A stretch of DNA of 64,000 bases from Rhopalosiphum padi (GCF_020882245.1 NC_083598.1:310001-374000); one strand, 5' to 3'. Positions 21,236 through 32,249 are shown, counted from the stretch's first letter. Numbers and translations are program-made. Notes: generated by a model not told the origin, from the letters alone.

Positions 21236-24200
21236 ATGGCGTTACCAGTGAAAGGTATATGCATGGAAATGTGTCCAAGAGAGGAAAAAATTATGTGAGT
21301 AAAATTAAATATACATTAATAATTAATAATCTTAATATTGATTATAGCCTATAGATTTAATATCCATTTGAACATAAATACATAATATAAAAATTTAAAT
21401 ATGTAGAAGTTAGAAATTAACATTTAATATGTAAGATATAATATTATGATTTGGGCTTCAAGGCTATTTTGTTACACTAAGTTAACTTTAACAAAAAAAC
21501 CACAGTATTGCTTGCTTAATATATAATTCAGACTAGATCGTTTTTTAAACATAATAATTTACAATTGCTAATTTACTTTATTGTACTTAGTCAGAACTAT
21601 AAAATGTCTCCATTTCTAATGATAATTTTATTATGTTTTTTGTCTAGGAGAAAATCAAAAAAACTTGTACACCAGTTAGAATGTGCCCCATATAAAATGG
21701 TTAAATGTTTTAGTCGTTCAGCTGCAGGTAGTTCATTAAACAAACCTCATATTTTAAGGCCGCCATCAGTTTTGAAGAATACCATATCATATCTTTTAAA
21801 TGAGTAATAGATAATTGTTATTAGAATAATAATAATGATTATTATTTTATTGATCTTAAATGCTTTTAGAATACTCACAATTACTAATATACCGTTCAAT
21901 ATTGTTTATGATTTTATTGATGACCGTTTAAATTCTATAAAGCAAGATGCCACTATACAAGAAGTGTCTGATCAAGATTGGATGGCTATTTTACCACCAA
22001 TTATTCGGTTTCATGCATATGCAGCTTATAAGTGAGTCATATATTAATATTATATTATCTTTATTCTTTAAAAACAACTAATGTATTTTTATCATATTTC
22101 CAATTTTGTTTATAGATGTTACGAATATGATGTTAACACATTTGATCCGTTTTTAAATATGAAGCATTTTCATGAGAGCATTTTTAAAATTGTTAAAATA
22201 TTTTTACAAGACTCAGACAGAGCAACAGATAAACTTTGTTCAGAGATGGTATCTCTCTTGATTGTTACTAATTTAGGTGATTTTAATGTTCTTCAACAAG
22301 CTTTGCCGTTTATCACAAAGAAGTCAGTGTATTAATAATCAAATTATTTAGGATAAAGTTTACTGACATTTTTAATGATAAAACTGTATATTAGTTTCTT
22401 ATTTTATTCTATGTTTATAAGGAAATTAAAAAAATTCTGGAATTAAATATTAGTCATTATGATATTAGTCATAATGCCTTAAGAGCCATTTGTACCGTCT
22501 CCAATTAAACTCCGATTACGCTTAATCAAATATTTTAACCGGGCTAATTCGGCTGATTAAACTGTGATTAAATTTAATCGGAGACGGTACAACTGGCCCT
22601 AATTCTATTTAATGATACTTATATTCTACGCATAAAATACTCAATAATTAGGTAGGTGCTATGACTAAATTAAATATTAATCTAAAGACCAGACATAATT
22701 TAAACAGTTTTTTAGCTGTAGACAATTTTTTTTTTTGTATCAATGATGTGATCTAAGATAACATTTTCGAAGCCAGAATTAACTAAAAAATAATAATGTA
22801 CATAAGGTGTGGAGAGGGTCACTATTCAATATTACATATCATTGTACACAAAAAATGATTCTAAGCTAAGATGATTTGTCAGCCTATATAATTAAGTATA
22901 CTTAATACCTTTAGGGCTATAGTTATTAAAGTAATTTTACTTCTAATAATACACCTAGGTTGATATAATTTTTAGCAAAAACCTTGCATTTATTATATTA
23001 TTTAGTATTAACTATTATAATAATTTATATTTCTACCACATTTTATCAACCTTTTTCAGTGCCGTAAAAACTGGTCCTTCATAACTCAAAATTAATAACA
23101 TAATTTTATAAATATCGTAAGAGTAAAAAAAGTTCCCTATAGATTGAAATTGAAAATGTCATTGCGTATGAATTTTATTTAAAATTAAAAATTCATAATT
23201 ATATTATAATATAAGTAAAAGTTATAAGTTCCCGCTTTTATTAAACTTTTAAATCTTAGGTATAATCAGAAAATTGTTATGAATTTCTAACTACAAAATA
23301 ATTTGTAATTTTCGAGATTTTAAATGCTTATTAAAAGATATTTTAACTATGCATTTTTAATATTTCTTAATTTAAAAATGAACCACTTGTTATGACTTAT
23401 GAACATTATATTGCATGTAAAAATATTTTTACTCATTTAAAAATTTCCATCAATATATTTATTATTAAATCAAAATCAAAAATTTTAAGTCTATAAATAG
23501 CTCAACAAAATTATTTTGAAAATTTTACAATCTATAAAAAATTATAATTTAAATACATGGTACAAATTTCAAGTTTCATAAGTTATTCGATTTTGATAAC
23601 TTATATAATTAAATAAAGAATTCACTTTGAAAATTAATTTAGTTAAAAATCCTCATTTTATTTTTGATTGTTTTTTCCAATAATAAAAAAAAAGTACTGG
23701 ACATTTTCAATTTTGATCTATCTAAAGTACAAACTAGAACCAATTTTCTATCCAACAACCACACTTATGGTTGAGATTTGAAGCATTTTAACTAGTCATT
23801 ATGTATACAGAAAAAAACACATCAATGAAAAATCAATAGATTAATCTCTCCTTTCAGATTCAGAATCTAAAAAATCAGAAATTATGAGTGATTATTTTTT
23901 ATGAAGTTTTAGAGTAAGATTCGGTAAAGATTATCGGTTATGATTAAAATTACCATTATTTTATTTGTCTGATATGCATAACATTATTAAAATGATTTTC
24001 CTACTCCTAGCGTTTAGGAAAAGTTAATATGAATCTATAAACTAAACTTTATCTTAAATTTATATTTGAATAATATATTTTCTTTGGTTATAACTATTTG
24101 TATATGAATATGTATTTTTTTTAGAAATACTTTGATAAAAATGTCAATGGTATTATCGTTGAATATTATGAATGGTAATTTTGGACAGTTATTTGAAACA

Positions 24201-25034
24201 TACAATACACTTCCAGCATTGCATCAGTGTGTTATTAGTGTACAATTACCAATGCTTAGAAAGTATTAAATATTTATATACTTACTTTTTCTGTTATTAT
24301 AATCTAATTTCTATAAAAACACCTTTAGGATCATATTAAAATCAATGTGTGCGGGTTTTAATTGCAAAAATAATTACTTTGCAATTTCAATCTTAACTAA
24401 AATGTTGCTGCACAATAAACCTCAAGAAACCATTAAAGAGTGTCAACATTACTGTTTAACTGTGATTGATAATAAAGTGGAATTATCTAAGTCGTCATTT
24501 AATAATGAAGTGGACGAGGTAAAACACATAATAATTATTTTTATAGTTGGTCGGTTTGATTTCTTTGATATTGGTATTTTTTTTTAAATATATTATATCA
24601 CATTAAATTCAAGTTCTTGAATCTTCATGATTTTTTCGATTTAAGTTAATAATGGTTGTATTTTTTTTTTAAATAAATAAATCTAATTAATGACACATTT
24701 ACATGTATACCTAAAAACACGAATTACACGTGTAATACCTATTAATGATAGTTTTTGGTAAAGATACATTTATTTTAAAATTTTACAAAGAAATTATATT
24801 ATTAGTCAGTGTTTGATATGTTAGAAAACATTTTTTTAGAAATATGTACCATAAATCTGTTTTTTCCATAATTTTAATTCTTATTACAAAAAACAATATA
24901 AAGCAGCTAAATTAATATCAATATTAACTTTTTTTAAGATGTTTTTTCTTTATTTATATTTTATGTTTTAGTTACATTTGAAAAAGAAGATTATATTCAA
25001 TGTTAATGTATCAACCATAGTTCTTAATAATTAA
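21236..25034 (+). CDS. SAC3D1: SAC3D1-like SAC3/GANP domain protein, 7 exons
   Basis: Exons 21236-21294, 21648-21803, 21870-22031, 22116-22322, 24125-24262, 24329-24518 and 24972-25034 join in frame to 975 nt (324 aa plus stop), every intron being GT..AG. The protein starts MALPVKGICMEMCPREEKIM; the CxxMCPxxE motif opens the SAC3/GANP/THP3 domain. Then come MVKCFSRSAAG, YDFIDDRLNSIKQDA, ILPPIIRFHAYAAYK and a helical PCI-like half with LCSEMVSLLIVTNLG. SAC3-family proteins bind mRNA export or proteasome-lid-like complexes; the short metazoan SAC3D1 (SHD1) is linked to centrosome and spindle function. Length and the absence of other domains favour SAC3D1 over the large GANP/MCM3AP. The family call is firm; the exact orthologue is inferred. 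It converges on the epimerase gene. Intron 4 holds a MITE and a dispersed repeat. Confidence 0.88.
22481..22604. mobile_element. Short MITE in SAC3D1-like intron 4
   Basis: Inverted ends AGAGCCATTTGTACCGTCTCC and GGAGACGGTACAACTGGCCCT enclose about 80 bp with internal ATTAAACTNNGATTA-type inverted motifs. TA flanks both ends. It is non-coding and about 120 bp long, like many MITEs. Superfamily unknown. Confidence 0.65.
22840..23830 (+). repeat. Dispersed repeat in SAC3D1-like intron 4
   Basis: Begins near 'ttgtacacaaaaaatgattctaag' and resembles, in the same orientation, 18318-18870 and, in opposite orientation, 42760-43560 (ctgacaaatcatctccgttcagaatcg). Shared blocks include 'cacattttatcaac', 'tgtcattgcgtatg' and 'aactatgcatttttaata'. 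No reading frame is preserved. It is probably an old non-autonomous transposon family. Confidence 0.5.
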
Positions 25035-25553
25035 AAACATGATATTTTAACCGTTTGTAAGTATTATATGATATTTAATGAATTATGTATATATTACATT
25101 ATTTTATTACTAAAAATGTGTATTTATATGTATTAACTATTTGTAAAAAAAACATAAAACAAAATTTTTTATGATAAAGAAAAACAATTATTTTTTTATT
25201 TTTTAGGAAGATAATTATTAATTACCCCACTGAACATAATTACATTTTCACTACTGAGATTTAATTAAAATACAGACAATGAATAAACTGCTGTACACTA
25301 AAAAATTACTAGTGTGAAATGATTCAAATAGCATTTTAGTAACATAAATGCTGTAAAGTTTTTATGTTAAACTTGTACTAATAAATCTTTAATGTACCTC
25401 ATATACGAAAAATTGTAAATAGGAAATTAAGTAAATTATTTGAGCACATATAGTATATACTAAATTACTAAATCATAAATTTAAATTAAAAAGAAAAATA
25501 TTTCCATTTTGTTGCTTATAAGCTAAGCATGGCTGATAATATTTCATTATTAG
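25035..25553. other. 3' flank of the SAC3D1-like gene
   Basis: AT-rich; candidate AATAAA polyadenylation signals at 25282-25287 and 25380-25385. No gene seen. Confidence 0.45.
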
Positions 25554-25977
25554 TAGAGTCCGGATTTATATTCTGTTAAAACGTTTGAAATATGATGTAT
25601 ATATGCAGCTAAAATTGATGAAATATTCCCAAAAATATTCTGAAAAATATTGATAATACTAACTAATAAGTAAAAAAAAAATGCAATATGATTATTGATT
25701 ATGATTACCTATGAATTTATAATTTATCATTTGTTATATAATTATATCTTATGTTACATTATTGTCTTATATATGCTGAATATCCTTTAATATAATCCAA
25801 TATTACGGAAATATGCTAAAATATTCTGAAATATTCTCTGAAGTCAAAATATGTACTAATATGCAAAAAAACTTTTTTTGACAGATTCTACAGGTTATGA
25901 AATGCAAACATTGCTTACTCCCATCAAACAGCATACGTTTGTTAAAAATATTTTTTTGCATAAAAATCCGGACTCTA
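25554..25977. mobile_element. Non-autonomous hAT element, 424 bp, perfect 8-bp duplication
   Basis: Ends read TAGAGTCCGGATTTATATTC and, inverted, AAAATCCGGACTCTA, flanked by ATTATTAG on both sides (25546-25553 and 25978-25985). Internal AATATTC/ATATGC motifs recur near both ends (25625-25650, 25775-25865). No transposase. It shares the CGGATTTRTAT terminus core with the hATs at 1218 and 16911. Located between the convergent SAC3D1-like and epimerase genes. Confidence 0.85.
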
Positions 25978-25985
25978 ATTATTAG

Positions 25986-26980
25986 CATTAAACAAACTAT
26001 GATATAGTTGTATATTTAAGCATTCAACAATAGTGGTTCAAATATACAAAAGAAGAAATAAAACATAGTCAGGCCTGGATTGAGACAGTAAGTTACTCAA
26101 AATATGGGTTAGCAATGGGTAGTCACAATTTAAATTTTTTTTGTTCATGATAAATTAGTACAAACATTAGTTAAAAATAAAAAAATATTATTGAATCCAA
26201 AAATTAAACCGTACAGTAACTATAGCTGTGATCAAATGTACACTTTTATCTCTTACTCAGGCTTAATAGACCAATGCCAAAATTAATACTATGCCTATCC
26301 TACTCTGAACATGGTAAATATAAAGAATATTTTTGTAATTAAACACCAAAACAGCTATAGATAAATATTGGGAACTATTAAGTATAATATAAATTAAAAG
26401 TAATTAAAAAATTTAACTATATGAAAGGTTACAAAATCAAGTAAGTAACGTAGTAGGAGAAAAAAATTAATTTAGTTTACAAGTTAATATTAATAATATG
26501 TGATATCACTGGAACAATGCAATTGTTGTAGGAGTGTAGTGGATGGTTGTATATTTATATCTATATGACTGTATGAAGTGATATGAGTGTTTATGGAAAA
26601 AGAGCAAGTTTTTAGGTAGAGTAATACTAGAGTAAGAATATTTTGGACAGCTAGCATTATTTAGCACTTGGGAGGTATCTAAGAAAGAGTAAAAGGTATA
26701 GACAGATACAGGCACTTACTGGTAGAAAAGGGCACAGGATTGCTATATAATTTAAAAAATAAGGGCAAATGTATTGCCCCCCACCAAACTCAATGTTACA
26801 TTGTGTTAATAATAAATTTTATTAATTATTTGAAATATTAATACATTTTTTACTATAATTATACATAAAAGTAAAGTATAATTTACATTTATTTTTTATT
26901 TAACATTTTTCTGGATCAACCAAAAACAAGTATACACAATTTAAAAATAATTTTTAAATTATATATTGCATGTATCATGT
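25986..26980. other. Intergenic between SAC3D1-like and NAXE
   Basis: No gene recognised; the minus-strand frame at 26506-26715 is not supported. A TTTATT at 26888-26893 (AATAAA on the minus strand) is a candidate polyadenylation signal about 95 bp past the NAXE stop. Confidence 0.45.
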
Positions 26981-26988
26981 ATGCAATT

Positions 26989-27729
26989 TTATAATTTTAC
27001 ACAACATTCTGCGTCAGGATATGCAGGCAATTTCAATTGGTATTTTTCTTCCAACTTTTTGGGTATGAATCTTCCACCTAAATAATGATATTTTCCTTTG
27101 AAATTTCTGGCACATTCTTTTGGTGCTGTTAATGAAATCAACAGCTCTGGATTAATTGCATCGCTTTCAGGAACTCCTTCTATGCTCCAACCACTCGGGA
27201 TATCTATACTACAGATTGGTTTGTCGATATTTTTCAATGCATTTATGGCAGGTAGGAATTTTGCTCGCACTGGAGGCTTGAAACTAAAACCAAACAATGC
27301 ATCTACTATGAGGTCATATGTGAATATGTTGTCGGACAAGGAATCAGACACATGTACACTAGATGCCTCGCACTGATGCACAAGATTACTGTACAAAAGT
27401 TTGTCTGTTCGCACAGGATAATATACTTCGGGTGAATAACCAAACAATTTCATATGCCTCGCACACACTAGACCGTCACCACCATTGTTACCTGGTCCAC
27501 AGATCACCAATACTCTATGATGACTAATTGGTGGAAAGCATTTTTGTATAGCTGTTGCGCAACTTAAGCCAGCCAGTTCCATTAGTTGATCAACACTAAA
27601 TTTATACACATTAAACAGTTCTTGATCGATGTTGATGGCCTCGTCTTGTTTTAAATATTTTACCATTTTGAATGTTTGTGTTGGCAAAATGTTAGAAATA
27701 AATTTTTGTAAAACTTTTGATAGATACAT
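26989..27729 (-). CDS. NAXE: NAD(P)H-hydrate epimerase (YjeF_N domain)
   Basis: Epimerises R-NAD(P)HX to the S form so that the partner dehydratase can restore NAD(P)H: a metabolite-repair enzyme, usually mitochondrial and cytosolic. The single open frame of 246 aa covers the full YjeF_N domain: VKYLKQDEAINIDQELF and FSVDQLMELAGLSCATAI at the start, the nucleotide-binding CGPGNNGGDGLVCARHMKLF (residues 77-96), DLIVDALFGFSF (139-150), SIDIPSGW (174-181), SLTAPKECA and YHYLGGRFIP near the end. It can start at the first Met (short Lys/Leu/Phe-rich leader compatible with mitochondrial import) or at Met22 (MVKYL), where the conserved domain begins. Length is normal. The gene has no intron, unlike the vertebrate gene. 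No A-tract or flanking duplication indicates a retrocopy, and there are no breaks, so I take it as functional. Confidence 0.93.
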   Translation of the reverse strand: MYLSKVLQKFISNILPTQTFKMVKYLKQDEAINIDQELFNVYKFSVDQLMELAGLSCATAIQKCFPPISHHRVLVICGPGNNGGDGLVCARHMKLFGYSPEVYYPVRTDKLLYSNLVHQCEASSVHVSDSLSDNIFTYDLIVDALFGFSFKPPVRAKFLPAINALKNIDKPICSIDIPSGWSIEGVPESDAINPELLISLTAPKECARNFKGKYHYLGGRFIPKKLEEKYQLKLPAYPDAECCVKL

Positions 27730-28269
27730 ATAACATTTATTTTAAACTTTAATGAATAATCTCGCTCATTACAAAATACAAATCAAAACTAAAATAAAAA
27801 TTGTACCATCACTACGTGATGTCGTGATAACGTCTTATCGTCGTTGTGCTGTCGCCTGTCGGTTTAATTTTAAACAAATTTAACAAACTAATATTATCAA
27901 ATTAACTACCTATCTATTATACTTTATACAATATAATATATGAATAAATTAAGAATATTCTTGGGTTCAGTACTTCAGTGTTCAGTCTTTCATCGTGGCT
28001 ACAGGTGTCTAGCGACTGTTGAGTGCTAATCACAGTATCACACTTCTACATCAACATTTATTATTCTTAAACCGTGCAGTGATCATAGATCTCATCGCTG
28101 TTATAGTTGGTAATCGATCAAAATATCCAAATGTATCCGTTTTTCCGAAAATTGGAAAACAGACACATCACACATATAGGTACAGCCACAGCTTATAGTC
28201 CGTATAGCCGTATAGGTACAATCAAGGTGGTACAATATAACAAAATCTAATAAATAATAATCTGATAAA
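27730..28269. other. NAXE 5' flank
   Basis: Upstream region of the epimerase gene with a few CpG-containing patches (27815-27865, cgtgatgtcgtgataacgtc and following) that may be its promoter or 5' UTR. No other gene seen. Confidence 0.35.
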
Positions 28270-29010
28270 ATCATTGGTAATCGGTAAAAAACGATACGGA
28301 AAATAACGACATTTTATAAATAAATAAACATTTAAATAAATGCTATATAATAAATATTATAAAAAGTCAATTATTGTTAAATTAAATAAATAAATAATAA
28401 TAAAAATAAATTATTTAGATATCATATCGAAATCGAATAGTATAGTTAGTATACAACACGACAAAAAAAGTTAAATGCAATCGATTTTCAAATTTAGTGG
28501 ACCATTGTCATCCTTCTATAAGGGTATTAATAACAAAAATCCGATTGGAGGTGTCAAATGACGAAACAAGATTAGCACAAAATTCACTGGATATATAACC
28601 ATAAACAAAAATAAAAAAAAAATGTATGCCGAATTACAAAATAAACTTAAAACATTGTGTAAAGAATATTTAAGTGGGGAAAGAGATATACCAATTTTTT
28701 TAATAGCAATAGCATATACTATTCGACATCTATAATTTGTATTTGTTTTCTTTTTTGTCGTGTCATGTCTATATAATTTATTTATTTAATTTAACAATAA
28801 TTGACTTTTTATAATATATTAATTATACTTAATTAATACCTATTTTAAATTTTAAATCTAACTGCATTAAATTTAACGTTTACGTCGTGTCGTATACTAT
28901 TCGATATGATATTTATTTTATATATTTATTATACAGCATTTATTTAAATGTATATTTATTTATAAAATGTCGTTTTTTTCCTTGTCGTTTACCTGTCGTT
29001 TTTTCCTAGA
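28270..29010 (+). mobile_element. MULE-like element with long inverted repeats and transposase C-terminal remnant
   Basis: Left arm (about 28280-28480) and right arm (about 28690-29010) are inverted copies: AACGACATTTTATAAATAAA, CATTTAAATAAATGCT, AAAAAGTCAATTATTG, ATCATATCGAA and CAACACGACAAAAA all recur inverted. The centre, on the plus strand, gives FSNLVDHCHPSIRVLITKIR and, after breaks, MYAELQNKLKTLCKEYLSGE RDI, which correspond in order to the HPxIWxLI and coiled tail of the transposase fragment at 4598-4822. The transposase core is missing. The element is non-autonomous. Confidence 0.55.
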
Positions 29011-29277
29011 TTCAAAATCATTATAGTCTCTCACAATTCACATTTGTCTTGTCGATAATGTAAACGATAAGAATATAAGATACATAATATTATGACATAC
29101 CGTCTCGTGAAATTTCCAGGTTGAAACACAATTATTATTATATACGTATTATTACATTTTATACCTTTATCGTAGGTGCGTGTATGTAGGTATACAGCGC
29201 ATCGATCTATGAGCTGAGCTTGCCATGGCAAACTTTATAATAATATTATATATTATATAATATATTGTCATATATAC

Positions 29278-29383
29278 AGCGGCGTATTATTTTTATTATA
29301 TGAGATATTTTACAACGCAAATTTAAACTTTTTGTTTGTGCCCCCCCCCCCAATAAGACATTTCTAAATACGCCCCTAATATA
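29278..29383. mobile_element. Very short hAT-like relic
   Basis: CAGCGGCGTATT at the left and AAATACGCCCCTA at the right enclose about 80 bp including a run of 12 C. The ends resemble those of the hAT at 39042-39474 (CAGTGGCGTATTT / AAATACGCCATTG). Flanks are (TA)-rich, so no duplication can be assigned. Confidence 0.45.
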
Positions 29384-29827
29384 TATATATATATATATAT
29401 AACAACAATTAAAAGCTCAACTCAGGTGTGGATTGGGAGAGATATGTAATTATATAGAAACCGGATTAGTTCCTAGATCCTTTTCTATTATATTATACAT
29501 TTTTTTATTTATAAAATTTTATTTTTCTTGTCAAAATGCTCTTATATTATTTGAGTTTTTGAGCAAATTTTATTAGCAAGTAAAGAGTAATGCACTTATT
29601 TTTGGAAAACGGTTACATTTGGATATTTATTATTTTGTCCGTGGATATTTTGTACTAGATTTGTTATAGTTGTATCATAGAACTAGTGTCTAGTGAAACC
29701 ATAAGGGGCATATATAAGTATCTATGTAACTTTATACACTAGCTGCCTTATAAGGTCTATGGGTGAAACTCGATTCCAGTGTGTAGAAACCGCCTTCGCA
29801 CCGAAGGTGGTTGAATGGTTAGGTAGT

Positions 29828-29852
29828 AAGGTTAGGTTAGGTTATTAGTTGA
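29828..29852. repeat. Short interstitial TTAGG-like run
   Basis: Reads aaggttaggttaggttatta, about three units of the insect telomeric motif TTAGG. It ends 22 bp before the MULE target duplication. Short runs also appear near 7450 and 33780. They may be chance. Confidence 0.3.
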
Positions 29853-29881
29853 GTGTTCGATAACTATTACACTCCAGAAGC

Positions 29882-31209
29882 GGGCGTAACCGTTTTCCGC
29901 CAAATTGACCCTAGCCCGTTATCACCGTGGCCGTTTTCCGCCAAGGTTATATTCCGATTTTCGCCAAAAAAATTAACACATTTTTTTTTGAGAACCCCTG
30001 AACTGAATCCATCAATTAGTAATTATTCAATGTACCATGTACGCGCCTCACCTTGTATCACATACGCGCCTCACCACACACAGATATTGATCATATTTAT
30101 CGAATTATATTTCGTGGAGTTTTTGGTTGATTCACACTTGACATTTTACAATATACACTGGTTTGAACTTCATTAATCAAGTTCTGAACCCACGTAAATA
30201 TTGAAGGTGAATTTTTATAAAACGATTGATTGAAGTCGGAATGAAACGATTCACATGCATTTGTGGTTCTTGTTAATGCAGAAGTTGCTTCTGCCCATAA
30301 CTTAGGGGTGAACGTACTTGTATTTAAAATGTAATTGTTCAATAAATATTGTGAATACGCTAGAACGCGATTATCAGATGGACACTGTGGCATAAAATCT
30401 TCCATAAAACAACTCATTACTTCACTGGGATTTAAAAATAATAAACCAAAGGTATGCCTTAACCACATACCAATATTATACTTATTTTTATACTCGGTGA
30501 TTAGCCCTAGAGATTGAATTTGTCGATACCATACTTGAGTCAAGTGAAATCGACAACCAACTACATTCATCCCAGGCCAAACTTCATAAATTGCATTTAG
30601 TATAGCTTTTTCAAAATCACTAGTTATATTAGTTGGTAAAAAAAGACAACCCATAATATCACAAAATTCCCATATTTTTTGTAACATATAAATGTAAGTC
30701 TCGGTTTTTTTGACAGGCAGCAAACAAAATACAAGTGGTACATAATGCCCATTTTTGTACCCATGAATTGTATACATTTGAGTAAAAAATCTAGCACTGT
30801 ATTGGAAATTGCCATCCATGTATATAGTTTGGACATCACATAAAAATTTTAAATTTTTTGAGCATGTAAAAATTTAAAATGTTTGTATATTAGCATAATA
30901 TTACCACGGTTACTAGTTATCACTTCAATATTCTCCGACATTATAGAAACTTTTTTTAATTTTATGTTTACGCGGTTTCAACTGACTGCAGGTGCCAGAC
31001 AGATAGCGAACAATAATCCGTCAATTATCCGCGGATATCGCTATAATATAATAGCTATAATAATAGCGCGTACATCGTAATCATTACTATTTGATGGATT
31101 CAGTTCAGGGGTTCTCAAAAAAAAATGTATTAATTTTTTTGGCGGAAAACGGCTATGGTGATAACGGGCTAGGCCGCTAGGGTCATTTTGGCGGAAAACG
31201 GAAACCTCC
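29882..31209 (-). mobile_element. MULE transposon, 1328 bp, with 8-bp target duplication
   Basis: CCAGAAGC flanks the element (29874-29881 and 31210-31217). Inverted ends read GGGCGTAACCGTTTTCCGCC and GGAGGTTTCCGTTTTCCGCC; the repeats continue inward for about 125 bp (CGTTTTCCGCC motif twice per end, then GAGAACCCCTGAACTGAATC). The transposase is on the minus strand (30941-30097). MULEs typically make 8-10-bp duplications, so the boundaries are well supported. A damaged relative lies at 47995-48335. Confidence 0.85.
30097..30941 (-). pseudogene. MULE (FLYWCH-type) transposase, internally deleted
   Basis: The start at 30941 reads MSENIEVITSNRGNIMLIYK, the typical opening of a FLYWCH zinc-finger transposase, then a stop after about 31 residues. 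From 30825 another frame carries the MULE transposase domain: IYMDGNFQYSARFFTQMYTI with the first catalytic Asp, HYVPLVFCLLP, ITSDFEKAIL with the second Asp, GCRFHLTQVWYRQIQ, and TTNACESFHSDFN with the downstream Glu, ending 240 residues later at 30097. The zinc-finger cysteines and about 100 residues between the two parts are missing, so DNA binding is lost although the DDE core is open. Deletion of the middle, not drift, caused the loss. Confidence 0.75.
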
Positions 31210-31298
31210 CCAGAAGCCTATAATTAATTTACATAATATTAATCTTACATTCTTGATTCTTACCTCAGAAAAATGTAAATGTTACATATTATTTAATG

Positions 31299-32240
31299 GG
31301 GCTAGGTAAATTGAGTCCGAGATAAGTTTGGTACATTTTGAAAGCGGTAAATTGAGTCCCGGGAAAAAACAGGTAGTAGGTAAGTTGAGTCCCGGGAAAA
31401 AAATAGTAGTAAGTAAATATTTTGACTTATGTTAAGCTATTTATATGGGGAATTATAAACTCCTACAAATGTAGTGTAAGCTCCTACAAAAGATAGTGTT
31501 AATTCCTACAAAAAATAGTGTTAACTCCTACAAATTATAGTGTTAACTTCTACAAAAAATTGATACCGCTCGTATTACTGTAAAAAAATATCAGTCTTGC
31601 AATATATTAACACATCAAATAAAAATTGTTTAAAAAAATATAATAATAGTGTTTCACTAATCATTACGTCCATTTTCCAAAATTTAAGAGAAACACTCAA
31701 ACACGTTACTATTACTGCAAACACGATACCTAGTCACTTCTCGACGTATACAGTACGCTACTAAAAATATAATGAAATAGCCCAGATATCGTACATTCGT
31801 TTGTTTGTGTTTTATCATAAGATCCATCATAAAAATCGGTGAGATAGTAAGATACCGTTATATACGTATATATTTAGTATATATGTATATACGAACAAGC
31901 CCTTACTTATCGGTATCTTAATTGCGTTTAATCAAAGGTACGATGTTACAAAGTTATCGACTTTTATTGACTGTGAATGCTTAGGTGTTGCTAAGAGTCT
32001 ATCGTTATTTTATCGTTGGGGAAAAAATAATTATACAATTAATAATAATTATTTCAAAATCTTATACATGCAGTCAATAAATATCCACAAATAAAAATTT
32101 TATAGTGCATATTTTTGCATATTCTGACGTTAGTGTATGTTTGCAAGCATATTTTTAAATTTAAAATGCATGTAAATCGTTTTTCCCCGGGACTCAATTT
32201 TCCGAGTTAGGGTCATTTGGGACTCAATTTACCAATCCCG
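31299..32240. mobile_element. MULE-like element, 942 bp, 9-bp duplication, with internal tandem repeats
   Basis: Flanked by TATTTAATG on both sides (31290-31298 and 32241-32249). The ends read GGTAAATTGAGTCC and, inverted, GGACTCAATTTACC; at the left this motif occurs three times, the later two as TGAGTCCCGGGAAAA, and at the right twice (TTTTTCCCCGGGACTCAATT, GGGACTCAATTTACC). A 9-bp duplication with repeated terminal motifs fits MULEs. No transposase remains. Near 32106-32160 are 'gcatatttttgcatattc' motifs like those of the hAT at 16911. Confidence 0.75.
31459..31560 (+). repeat. Tandem repeat, about 22-bp unit, five copies
   Basis: Units of the form 'aactcctacaaaaaatagtgtt' follow one another with slight variation (ctcctacaaatgtagtgtaa, ctcctacaaaagatagtgtt, attcctacaaaaaatagtgt and so on). 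They lie wholly inside the MULE-like element at 31299-32240. Confidence 0.8.
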
Positions 32241-32249
32241 TATTTAATG

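Noticed and set aside
29780..29815. Hairpin ccgccttcg-cacc-gaaggtgg and a tRNA-like 'gggtgaaactcgattcc'
   Set aside because: No complete tRNA cloverleaf or A/B box spacing could be fitted; the hairpin is short.
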